NCBI GenBank assembly: GCA_937901365.1
Contig: CALCEF010000155.1
Location: forward strand, 1-5,692
DNA length: 5,692 bases
From: an uncultured euryarchaeote
Lineage (GTDB): Archaea > Thermoplasmatota > Poseidoniia > Poseidoniales > Thalassarchaeaceae
Reading direction: 5' to 3'
Of the stretch, positions 1 through 5,537 are shown in pieces (within the stretch, counting starts at the first letter, position 1; each line of letters starts with the position of its first letter). The translations under genes and the position numbers were made by a program. The notes beneath the pieces are model-generated. The model had not been told where the DNA came from and made no database searches. It was given only the letters and a program-made list of their open reading frames with translations.

Positions 1-470
1 TTGACTTGGTGAAGGCGACACGGGATGATTCTGGGCCAGAGATTGTGCGGAGCCCACTGATTTCATTCACACGCGATGCTGCGATGGCGGCAGCTCTTGT
101 CGGTGGAGGATTCACCATGATGCCGAGAAAACGGCGTGCTTCGCGACTGTGGTTGTGGAAGTCGGACTTTGCTGCATTGCCATTATGGACTCAGATTTGC
201 ATTGCGATGGATCGATTGTACAGAGGTGTCATTTTCATGTTCAAGTCGCCCAAGCGGATTCCCCATTTCATTCGTCACTCACGCGATTACAGATTGTTTG
301 TGAGAATCCCCGAAACTGCAGAGCGGCCACCCCCTCGTATGCACATGCGCAGTGAACGCGAAGGTGGGGTGCCAGCAGACCTCATGGATCAAATGGATGC
401 GGTTGCATTCACCATGGAAGATGTTGAGACCACACCTGAACAAATTGCAGCGTGGGATGAAGGGGAATAA
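1..470 (+). CDS. 3' part of a gene of uncertain function (5' end outside window)
   Basis: The reading frame is open from base 3 (GAC is the first full codon) to TAA at 468-470, and no start is needed inside the window, so this is most likely a C-terminal fragment of about 155 residues. Codon choice (many G-starting codons, GAT/GAA-rich, no rare runs) and a clear acidic tail (EDVETTPEQIAAWDEGE) support real coding. In the first third, a stretch reading SPLISFTRDAAMAAALVGGGF followed by basic residues vaguely recalls the last strand-helix of Rossmann methyltransferases of the MnmC/spermidine-synthase type, where a similar Thr/Ser-Tyr/Phe segment precedes an A-L-x-x-x-G-F motif. That is a weak inference. 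The following Trp-rich and basic segment (WLWKSDFAALPLW, then KSPKRIPHFIRHSRDYR) is not one I recognise. If a start lies inside the window, the TTG at 6 is the earliest. The stop codon directly abuts the 3' end of the opposing tRNA-Cys. Confidence 0.7.
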   Translation, partial: DLVKATRDDSGPEIVRSPLISFTRDAAMAAALVGGGFTMMPRKRRASRLWLWKSDFAALPLWTQICIAMDRLYRGVIFMFKSPKRIPHFIRHSRDYRLFVRIPETAERPPPRMHMRSEREGGVPADLMDQMDAVAFTMEDVETTPEQIAAWDEGE

Positions 471-547
471 TGGAGCACAGAAGGGGATTCGAACCCCTGT
501 AAAATGGATTTGCAGTCCATCGCGTAACCGGGCTTTGCTATCTGTGC
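471..547 (-). tRNA. tRNA-Cys (anticodon GCA), CCA encoded
   Basis: Read on the minus strand, the cloverleaf is complete. The acceptor GCACAGA (547-541) pairs perfectly with TCTGTGC (481-475). The anticodon stem ATGGA/TCCAT encloses the 7-base loop CTGCAAA with anticodon GCA, and the T-arm AGGGG-TTCGAAT-CCCCT is perfect. The variable loop is 5 bases. The discriminator (base 474) is U, the identity base expected for tRNA-Cys, and it is followed directly by CCA (473-471), so the mature 3' end appears to be encoded. The mature length is 77 with CCA. There is no intron after position 37. The D-arm is the weak part: GCA/CGC gives two good pairs plus an A-C mismatch, around an 11-base loop containing GG. 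The decoding assignment is firm. Confidence 0.95.
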
Positions 548-570
548 AGCGTTCCGCCGAAAAGCCAGCG

Positions 571-578
571 CTATTCAA
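571..578 (-). promoter_or_regulatory. Possible TATA-like box for tRNA-Cys
   Basis: On the minus strand TTGAATAG lies with its centre about 27 bases upstream of the tRNA 5' end, the usual archaeal TATA-to-start distance. The match to an archaeal TATA consensus is weak and no clear BRE is visible, so the position is the main argument. Confidence 0.25.
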
Positions 579-632
579 GTGTCACGCATGAAAGAACCCA
601 TCACCTTCAAGGCCAATTGGTGCGTGGAAAGG

Positions 633-649
633 TTGCCCCATAGGGGCAA
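633..649 (+). repeat. Perfect 7-bp hairpin in the aminotransferase leader
   Basis: TTGCCCC (633-639) and GGGGCAA (643-649) are exact inverted repeats around a 3-base ATA loop. The 3' arm runs into the first possible ATG (649), while the second ATG at 661 is left free behind GGGTGGG (651-657). No T-run follows, so it does not look like a bacterial intrinsic terminator. It could influence start choice or mRNA stability, or be chance. Confidence 0.5.
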
Positions 650-660
650 TGGGTGGGACC

Positions 661-1800
661 ATGCCGGACATTCCAGACCATCTGGTAAGCCTCAAAGGCG
701 GATTCAAAGCGTTCCTTGCACCACCTCCTGCAGATGTTGTTCGTCTGACGGTTGGAGAGCCTGCATTCGATACACCGAGTGCGATTTCTGAGGCAGCAAT
801 CACAGCGATTCAAGCGGGTGATACCCACTATACTCGCGGTGAAGGGCGTGAGAGTTTGTGTGCCGCTTGGGCATCTCATCTACGCAATCGATGGAATATT
901 CCTGTCCAAGATGATGGCATTGTGGTAACGCCAGGTGCCAAACAAGCACTACTCTATGCGATCATGGTCGCAGCTGAGCCGGGCGACGAAGTGATTCTGA
1001 TGGCCCCCTCTTGGCCAACTCACGTTGAACAGGTCGAGTTGGTCGGAGCAACACCGGTTCTCATCAAGTGCCAGAAACCATCCTTCCATCCAAATCTCGA
1101 TGAGGTCGCTGCGGCGATTACACCTCGAACCAGTGCAATTCTCATCAACAGCCCAAACAATCCAACCGGGGCGGTCTACACGCCTGAGGAAATGCAGGGT
1201 CTTGTCGACTTGGCCATCAAACACGACTTGTGGATTATCTCCGATGAGATCTATACTGAATTGATTTGGAATGATACCGAACATGTTGCACCCGCTGCGA
1301 TTGAGGGTGGCTTTGAGCGAACGATGACAATCACCGGACCCAGCAAAACACATGCGATGACAGGGTGGAGAGTTGGCATCTTCGCAGCACCAACACCCTT
1401 AGCGAAGGTCGTGGGTCGTTTGCAAGGGAACACGTGTTCCCACATCCCTGCATTCCTGATGCCTGCGGCTGAAGTGGCCGCTGAAAATTGGGAAGCGGTT
1501 GCTGAATTCCGTGATGACTACATCCGTCGTCGCTCTCTCATGATGGACCTACTGAATGGAATCCCTTCACTCAGTGCAAGCGAACCAGAAGGTGCATTCT
1601 ACGTCATGGTCGATGTCACTGCAACGGGCATGGATGGTACCACCTTTGCAGCACGTGCAATGGAAGAGGCCAAAGTACAGGTCATCCCATTGGAAACGTT
1701 GCCGGGTGGCGAAGGATTTGTTCGACTATCCTACGCAGCAGAAGATGATGTCATCGAAGAAGGACTCAAACGATTGAGTGAATGGCTCAATGATCAGTAG
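661..1800 (+). CDS. PLP-dependent class I/II aminotransferase (aspartate aminotransferase fold)
   Basis: A cytosolic enzyme of fold-type I that moves an amino group between an amino acid and a 2-oxo acid. Numbered from the 661 ATG (379 residues), the expected motifs appear in order: a substrate-loop-like VGEPAFDTP near 33-41; SPNNPTG with the PLP-contacting Asn167; ISDEIY with Asp195, which pairs with the PLP ring nitrogen, and Tyr198; SKTHAMTGWR with Schiff-base Lys229 and Arg237; and GFVRLSY with Arg355, which in this family holds the substrate carboxylate. The length is normal for the family. Exact substrate (aspartate, aromatic, or another) cannot be read from these motifs. An ATG at 649 would add four residues. 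I prefer 661 because GGTGG lies just upstream of it and a hairpin covers the 649 ATG. The gene is divergent from tRNA-Cys, and its TAG overlaps the end of the opposing enolase gene by 7 bases. Confidence 0.95.
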   Translation: MPDIPDHLVSLKGGFKAFLAPPPADVVRLTVGEPAFDTPSAISEAAITAIQAGDTHYTRGEGRESLCAAWASHLRNRWNIPVQDDGIVVTPGAKQALLYAIMVAAEPGDEVILMAPSWPTHVEQVELVGATPVLIKCQKPSFHPNLDEVAAAITPRTSAILINSPNNPTGAVYTPEEMQGLVDLAIKHDLWIISDEIYTELIWNDTEHVAPAAIEGGFERTMTITGPSKTHAMTGWRVGIFAAPTPLAKVVGRLQGNTCSHIPAFLMPAAEVAAENWEAVAEFRDDYIRRRSLMMDLLNGIPSLSASEPEGAFYVMVDVTATGMDGTTFAARAMEEAKVQVIPLETLPGGEGFVRLSYAAEDDVIEEGLKRLSEWLNDQ

Positions 1801-3047
1801 AGTTGAGTGTATTCCTGACACTGCTCTGCAATTCGTAGCAATTGGTTGTACTTCGCTGTGCGATCACTACGGGCGGGTGCACCTGTCTTGATTTGGCCGG
1901 CGCGAGTGCCAACTGCGATGTCTGAAATCGTGTCATCACTGGTTTCACCGGAGCGATGGGAAATCACCGTACCCATGCCATGTTCCTTGGCCATCTCGAT
2001 GCATTCGAGTGTCTCGGTCACCGTTCCAATCTGATTTGGTTTGATGAGAATCGCATTTGCAGCACCCATCTCAATCCCTTGAGCGAAGCGATCCATGTTG
2101 GTCACGAAGAGATCGTCGCCGACAATTTGGACCCGATGGCCGTCGGTCTTGGTGAATCCCGCCCAACTGGTCCAGTCATCTTCACCAAAGGCGTCTTCGA
2201 TTGAGACGATGGGGTATTCATCGATCCACCCTGAATACATCTCACCGAGTGCTTCACCATCGATTACGCGTCCATCGATATGGTATCCGTCCGCATGATG
2301 GAATTCTTGAGCGGCGACATCCAAGGCGATCGACATCTGATCTCCTGGGGAATAGCCTGCTCGCTCAATCGATTGGACCAACAACGCCAATCCTTCCTCG
2401 TTCTTGGGAAGATTTGGTGCAAAACCACCTTCATCGCCAACGCCACCCAACAATCCCTTCTCTTTCAGGACGGATTTGAGTGCGTGGTATGTCTCGACGC
2501 CTGCGCGGAGAGCCTCTGGAAAATGGTCGAAGCCGTGAGGAATCACCATGAATTCTTGGACATCGACGTTTGATGCTGCATGAGCACCTCCGTTGAGGAT
2601 GTTCATCATCGGTACGGGCAAGCTGCCTCCTGAAAGACCACCCAGATATCGCCACAATGGCAATTGATGAACGTTTGAGGCCGCGTGTAGGCAGGCTAGA
2701 CTTGTCCCGAGTGTTGCGTTTGCACCGAGATTCGCTTTGTTGCCTGTATCATCCATTTCAATCATGGTCTCATCGATGACTCGCTGATCGTCTACTGGTA
2801 ATCCGACCAAACCGTCCTGGATTTGTTCGACAACATTGGTGACTGCTCCCTCGACCCCTTTGCCCATCCACAAGCGCATGTCTCCATCTCGCAATTCAAC
2901 GGCCTCGTGGCTGCCCGTACTGGCTCCACTGGGCACTGCAGCACGGCCACGCAGCGCGCCATCGACGTAACAATCAACCTCGACGGTTGGATTACCACGA
3001 CTGTCGAGAATCATTCGGGCTTCAAGGCCGGTGATGTAGGATGACAT
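1794..3047 (-). CDS. eno: Enolase (phosphopyruvate hydratase)
   Basis: Interconverts 2-phosphoglycerate and phosphoenolpyruvate in cytosolic glycolysis and gluconeogenesis, with Mg2+. The product is 417 residues, close to the usual 415-435. The family motifs are intact: substrate loop SGASTG at 40-45; GDEGGFAPN with general-acid Glu206; metal ligands Asp243 (ALD), Glu284 (SIED) and Asp311 (VGDD); catalytic Lys336 within the signature LIKPNQIGTVTET; SHRSGE with His364-Arg365-Ser366; and Lys387. Nothing catalytic is missing, so it should be active. I chose ATG 3047 because translation then begins MSSYITGLEARMILDSRGNP, the normal enolase N-terminus, and GAGGG sits five bases upstream. An in-frame GTG at 3080 would add eleven residues unlike the family. 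The unknown gene at 3099-3533 lies 51 bases upstream on the same strand and may be cotranscribed. The TGA overlaps the aminotransferase TAG region. Confidence 0.98.
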   Translation of the reverse strand: MSSYITGLEARMILDSRGNPTVEVDCYVDGALRGRAAVPSGASTGSHEAVELRDGDMRLWMGKGVEGAVTNVVEQIQDGLVGLPVDDQRVIDETMIEMDDTGNKANLGANATLGTSLACLHAASNVHQLPLWRYLGGLSGGSLPVPMMNILNGGAHAASNVDVQEFMVIPHGFDHFPEALRAGVETYHALKSVLKEKGLLGGVGDEGGFAPNLPKNEEGLALLVQSIERAGYSPGDQMSIALDVAAQEFHHADGYHIDGRVIDGEALGEMYSGWIDEYPIVSIEDAFGEDDWTSWAGFTKTDGHRVQIVGDDLFVTNMDRFAQGIEMGAANAILIKPNQIGTVTETLECIEMAKEHGMGTVISHRSGETSDDTISDIAVGTRAGQIKTGAPARSDRTAKYNQLLRIAEQCQEYTQLY

Positions 3048-3052
3048 TGGGT

Positions 3053-3057
3053 CCCTC
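3053..3057 (-). promoter_or_regulatory. Ribosome binding site of enolase
   Basis: Minus-strand GAGGG with a five-base spacer (ACCCA) before ATG 3047. It fixes the start of enolase against the upstream GTG at 3080. Confidence 0.6.
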
Positions 3058-3098
3058 TGATTGGTCGGGAGAGACGGCACACTGTCAATGTGACGCTA

Positions 3099-3533
3099 CT
3101 AATCGTTGAGCCACTTGAGCCAGCGGGATACGCTGGATTGAACATCTGGAACTTCTCTTTCTGAGCGACACTGGATTTCCCAGCCCAATTGCTCTTCACT
3201 CGGGGAGATGCTGAAGAGTTCGGCCCTCATGACCAAACCATCATCCTGTTTTCCATTGTGTCTATAATCATCAATAAAACAATGAATTAAATGTCGCGGA
3301 TAATGTGCAATATGTCCCTTTTCTGGAACACATAAAACGACACTTTTTCGAAGGAAAATAAGTGAAGATCCTGAATCGGAATTTACCTCGTGACCTTGGA
3401 TTTTACAGCCATCGATCGCAGCTGCAACCTCGACGTTGTACCACTCGTGAAATTTGTGTTCAAGAGATAAGTTAGACACCGAGTCGAGGAACGCTTGTAG
3501 GTGCTCGTTCGAGTAGGTCGACTCGTTCGTCAC
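3099..3533 (-). CDS. Protein of unknown function, 144 residues
   Basis: I do not recognise the family. The frame runs from GTG 3533 to TAG 3099, and no other start is visible further upstream in frame. The protein is soluble-looking, with no signal peptide or convincing membrane segment. It begins with a polar, probably helical section (residues 1-32), continues with alternating hydrophobic residues suggesting beta strands (IFLRKSVVLCVPEKGHIAHY, 59-78), and ends in a Trp-containing helix (SVSRWLKWLND). It has several histidines and four scattered cysteines (43, 68, 85, 122) but no CxxC or HxH metal motif. Base use changes along the gene: the first 20 codons use G/C-ending triplets, while the middle (about 3241-3360) is only about one-third GC by hand count. 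It sits 51 bases upstream of enolase on the same strand and shares a divergent upstream region with the Lrp-type regulator. Confidence 0.7.
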   Translation of the reverse strand: MTNESTYSNEHLQAFLDSVSNLSLEHKFHEWYNVEVAAAIDGCKIQGHEVNSDSGSSLIFLRKSVVLCVPEKGHIAHYPRHLIHCFIDDYRHNGKQDDGLVMRAELFSISPSEEQLGWEIQCRSEREVPDVQSSVSRWLKWLND

Positions 3534-3698
3534 AACCCTATCGAAAAGCCAACCACCTAAGAACTCCTCGTTTTTTACGATTCTATTTTTTTGTTATAAT
3601 ATGCAAGTTTTTTTTCCGTTTTTAGGTAATAATTTTTATTTTTTTATCAAATTACGGATGTAGTAGGGTTCATAACAGGGAATTGGAACGGACTATCG
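3534..3698. promoter_or_regulatory. AT-rich divergent promoter region with strand-biased T tracts
   Basis: This 165-base gap separates the unknown gene (minus) from the Lrp-type gene (plus). Bases 3571-3650 are only about 16% GC by hand count. T runs lie on the plus strand at 3571-3576 (6), 3586-3592 (7), 3608-3615 (8), 3619-3623 (5), 3633-3637 (5) and 3639-3645 (7). On the minus strand ATATTATAA (3602-3594) is a good TATA-like box about 65 bases before GTG 3533. On the plus strand the AT block near 3633-3648, or TTCATAAC at 3669-3676 (about 26 bases before ATG 3699, fitting a leaderless message), could serve the regulator. No clean operator palindrome is visible. Autoregulation by the Lrp-type protein is usual for the family and is an inference here. 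Confidence 0.55.
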
Positions 3699-4121
3699 AT
3701 GGCGAGCGTAGACGAGACAGATCGAGCAATTTTGTCGGCATTAAGAGAAAACAGTAGACAGCCCTATGTTGACTTGGCTAAAGCCGTAGGCGTCTCTGAA
3801 AGAACCATTCGAACGCGGGTGCGAAGGCTCGAAGAAGAAGGTGTAATTCGAAGTTATACAATCCGCGAAAAAGGGATTGGTCTGACAGCGTTAGTTCGCA
3901 TGAAGGTCGGTGCTGGAGTAGAGATTGGCTCACTCGCTGGAGAGTTCGCAAATTGGAAGGGTGTTGAATCCGTTTACGAAATCAGTGGAGAAGCTGATTT
4001 GGTCGCTGTTGTCCACGTTGATGATACATCTAGCCTACGTGAATTATTGGATCGGATGTGGTTGGCTGCACCGGCAGAAATTGCCAGCACGACCACCGAA
4101 TTGGTCCTCGAGCAATACTGA
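3699..4121 (+). CDS. Lrp/AsnC-family transcriptional regulator
   Basis: A 140-residue DNA-binding protein. Residues 1-55 form the Lrp-type winged helix-turn-helix: DETDRAILSALRENSRQPYV, then DLAKAVGVSERTIRTRVRRL with the recognition helix at about 33-43, ending EEEGVIRSYTI. Residues about 62-140 form the RAM (amino-acid-sensing) alpha-beta domain, with the diagnostic GEADLVAVVHVDD (97-109) and a final TTTELVLEQY strand. These proteins act as dimers or octamers that bind promoters in response to small ligands, often amino acids. The effector is not readable from sequence. The length is at the short end of the family, as is common for archaeal single-unit members, and nothing is missing. No strong ribosome binding site precedes ATG 3699. 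The gene is divergent from the unknown 144-residue gene, its nearest candidate target, and its TGA directly abuts the TAA of the opposing methyltransferase. Confidence 0.93.
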   Translation: MASVDETDRAILSALRENSRQPYVDLAKAVGVSERTIRTRVRRLEEEGVIRSYTIREKGIGLTALVRMKVGAGVEIGSLAGEFANWKGVESVYEISGEADLVAVVHVDDTSSLRELLDRMWLAAPAEIASTTTELVLEQY

Positions 4122-4952
4122 TTATTTCCTAAGGAGATATCGATAATATCGAAGTTCTCCTTTTGTGAAAGATTCGTAGACTGGTGTTCCTCGAACACCT
4201 GCAAATGTCTCAAAACTTCGTCGAATGATTCGGCCTGTACCTTTTTCGATCCGAGCCTGTTTATCATCGCTAATTTGATCGAGGGCTGCGATCACTTCTG
4301 CAGTTATATCGGCATCTTTCAAAATTTCAAAATCGGTTTCATCAAAGGTTTCTCGAATCGCCTTCATACGAGATTCATCTCTAAAATCAGTCCATGCAAA
4401 GTGGCCGCCTGGACGTAATACTCTGTACGCTTCTCGAATAAATGCGGGCATGTCGCTGTAACAATGGCTGGATTCAACATTGTATACAACATCGAAGGAA
4501 TTGTCTTCAAAGGGCAATTTCATGGCGTTCCCTTCAATGAATTTCAGATTTTTTTGGCGACCATACATTCTCGAACAGAGTTTGACTGCTGCTGCAGAGT
4601 AATCCAACCCTGTGAGGGATTCAGGTGAATACGTTCGAGCGATCCAGTGAGCGCCGCCACCTCTTCCTGAACCGACTTCGAGAACCTCTTTTCCTTCCAA
4701 TTCGAGATCGCGGATATTCATGTGATAGAGTTGGATGAAGAGGCGGTCAGGTTCGTCTTCCGGTGTTAGAGTGGGTTTGTCATCATCGATGAATCCATAA
4801 TTCATGAATCCAAAATCTCCCCAAGCCTTGGCCTTGGCCAATCGCTGATACCACCAACGCCACATTCGGTCGCCTATTTTCCCTGGAAAAATCATCAACA
4901 GGGTTGCGAAAATTCGCGCAGGAATCCCCAAACGCAAGATTACACCTTCCAC
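4122..4952 (-). CDS. SAM-dependent class I methyltransferase, phthiotriol-methyltransferase-like
   Basis: A 276-residue Rossmann methyltransferase. Motif I is EVLEVGSGRGGG (89-100), the acidic ribose-binding residue is Asp117 in LTGLDYS, the post-motif II region is GNAMKLPFEDNSFDVV (141-156), and LRPGG (179-183) marks the strand-5 turn. From memory, the order FMNYGFIDDD... DEPDRLFIQLYH... NVESSHCYSDMPAFIREAYRVLRPGG closely follows the mycobacterial phthiotriol/phenolphthiotriol dimycocerosate O-methyltransferase type (Rv2952), including the SHCY segment and the C-terminal FAGVRGT and GEL-RYY parts. The substrate here is unknown, and that mycobacterial lipid is not expected. A hydrophobic N-terminal stretch (about residues 8-27) could contact membrane or lipid. 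The GTG start at 4952 overlaps the end of the redoxin gene by 13 bases. A TTG at 4937, five bases after AAGGTG, is a credible alternative start (271 residues). Likely cotranscribed with the redoxin. Confidence 0.92.
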   Translation of the reverse strand: MEGVILRLGIPARIFATLLMIFPGKIGDRMWRWWYQRLAKAKAWGDFGFMNYGFIDDDKPTLTPEDEPDRLFIQLYHMNIRDLELEGKEVLEVGSGRGGGAHWIARTYSPESLTGLDYSAAAVKLCSRMYGRQKNLKFIEGNAMKLPFEDNSFDVVYNVESSHCYSDMPAFIREAYRVLRPGGHFAWTDFRDESRMKAIRETFDETDFEILKDADITAEVIAALDQISDDKQARIEKGTGRIIRRSFETFAGVRGTPVYESFTKGELRYYRYLLRK

Positions 4953-5482
4953 TTCACGGAACAGCCTATGCTGTCTGTGCGTGAGATGCTCGGCTCTTCA
5001 TCGGCGAGCAAGGCGTCGATTGCGTCTGATAGTTCACTCGTTGTGGATAGGCTAGGATCCTTTGGGGAGTCGTCGAGACGGCCACGATAAGTGATGGTTC
5101 CATTGCCATCGAGAAGATAGAATTCGGGGGTCCTTTCGGCTCCCCAAGCTCTCGCTACTTCTTGGGTGGAATCATGCAGGTATGGGTATGACATGCTCTC
5201 TCCACGCTTCTGCATATGTGTCCAGTCGTCTGTCGGATAGTTGTCTGCATCATTGGAATTGATGCCGACAAAACCCATTCCTTCTTCTCGCGCGCGCGAG
5301 GCAATGGATTCGATTCGGGATTCATTGCCGATCACGTATGGGCAATGGTTGCAGGTGAACATGACAACACAGCCGATATCAGTGACAACATCAGAAAGGC
5401 TGCAACTTTCGGGACCATCGGAATTGGCGTTGGGCAAATCAAACGGTTGGCCGGGGTCTCCCGGTTCAAGTCCTCTCGACAT
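4940..5482 (-). CDS. Thioredoxin-fold redoxin (AhpC/TSA-like, CNHCPYV type)
   Basis: A 180-residue cytosolic thiol protein of the peroxiredoxin-like/thioredoxin family whose members carry FxCNHCP(Y/F)V. Visible parts in order: GxPFDLPNANSDG (N-terminal beta region); VVMFTCNHCPYV with the CxxC pair Cys44-Cys47; FVGINSNDADNYPTDDW (71-87), very typical of this subfamily; PYLHDSTQEVARAWGAERTPEFYLLD with the cis-Pro Pro119; ITYRGRLDD; and the conserved tail SIGCSVKWK with Cys174. Family members are presumed thiol-disulfide reductases or peroxidases, but few have been tested, so substrate is open. The length is normal and no signal peptide is seen. ATG 5482 gives the expected N-terminus, and no clear ribosome binding site precedes it. 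The gene starts 55 bases after the end of the edge gene, and its last codons overlap the methyltransferase start, so the three probably form one transcript. Confidence 0.93.
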   Translation of the reverse strand: MSRGLEPGDPGQPFDLPNANSDGPESCSLSDVVTDIGCVVMFTCNHCPYVIGNESRIESIASRAREEGMGFVGINSNDADNYPTDDWTHMQKRGESMSYPYLHDSTQEVARAWGAERTPEFYLLDGNGTITYRGRLDDSPKDPSLSTTSELSDAIDALLADEEPSISRTDSIGCSVKWKV

Positions 5483-5537
5483 GGAACTGTGTACGTCGTT
5501 CTCTGCTTGAAACTATGCTCGTGCTCACTTGATCAAA

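Noticed and set aside
279..591. Open frames on both strands across the tRNA-Cys region
   Set aside because: They run through the tRNA and overlap the plus-strand edge gene in other frames. They lack family-like sequence and are best explained as shadows.
949..1353. Antisense open frame of 134 codons inside the aminotransferase
   Set aside because: The aminotransferase frame carries all catalytic motifs. The antisense translation has no recognisable pattern.
2201..2655. Several open frames within the enolase gene on both strands
   Set aside because: They mirror a fully conserved enolase reading frame and carry no start signals or motifs of their own.
3048..3080. Eleven-residue N-terminal extension of enolase from GTG 3080
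   Set aside because: The extension is unlike enolase N-termini, while ATG 3047 has a good ribosome binding site and starts at the usual family position.
3608..3645. T runs as a bacterial-style intrinsic terminator
   Set aside because: No GC-rich stem precedes any of the T runs, and no plus-strand gene ends nearby.
4137..4154. ATATCGA direct repeat and GATAT...ATATC inverted repeat near the regulator/methyltransferase junction
   Set aside because: It lies inside the methyltransferase C-terminal codons (RYYRY) and is explained by repeated Tyr and Arg codons. It is too short to call a terminator or operator.
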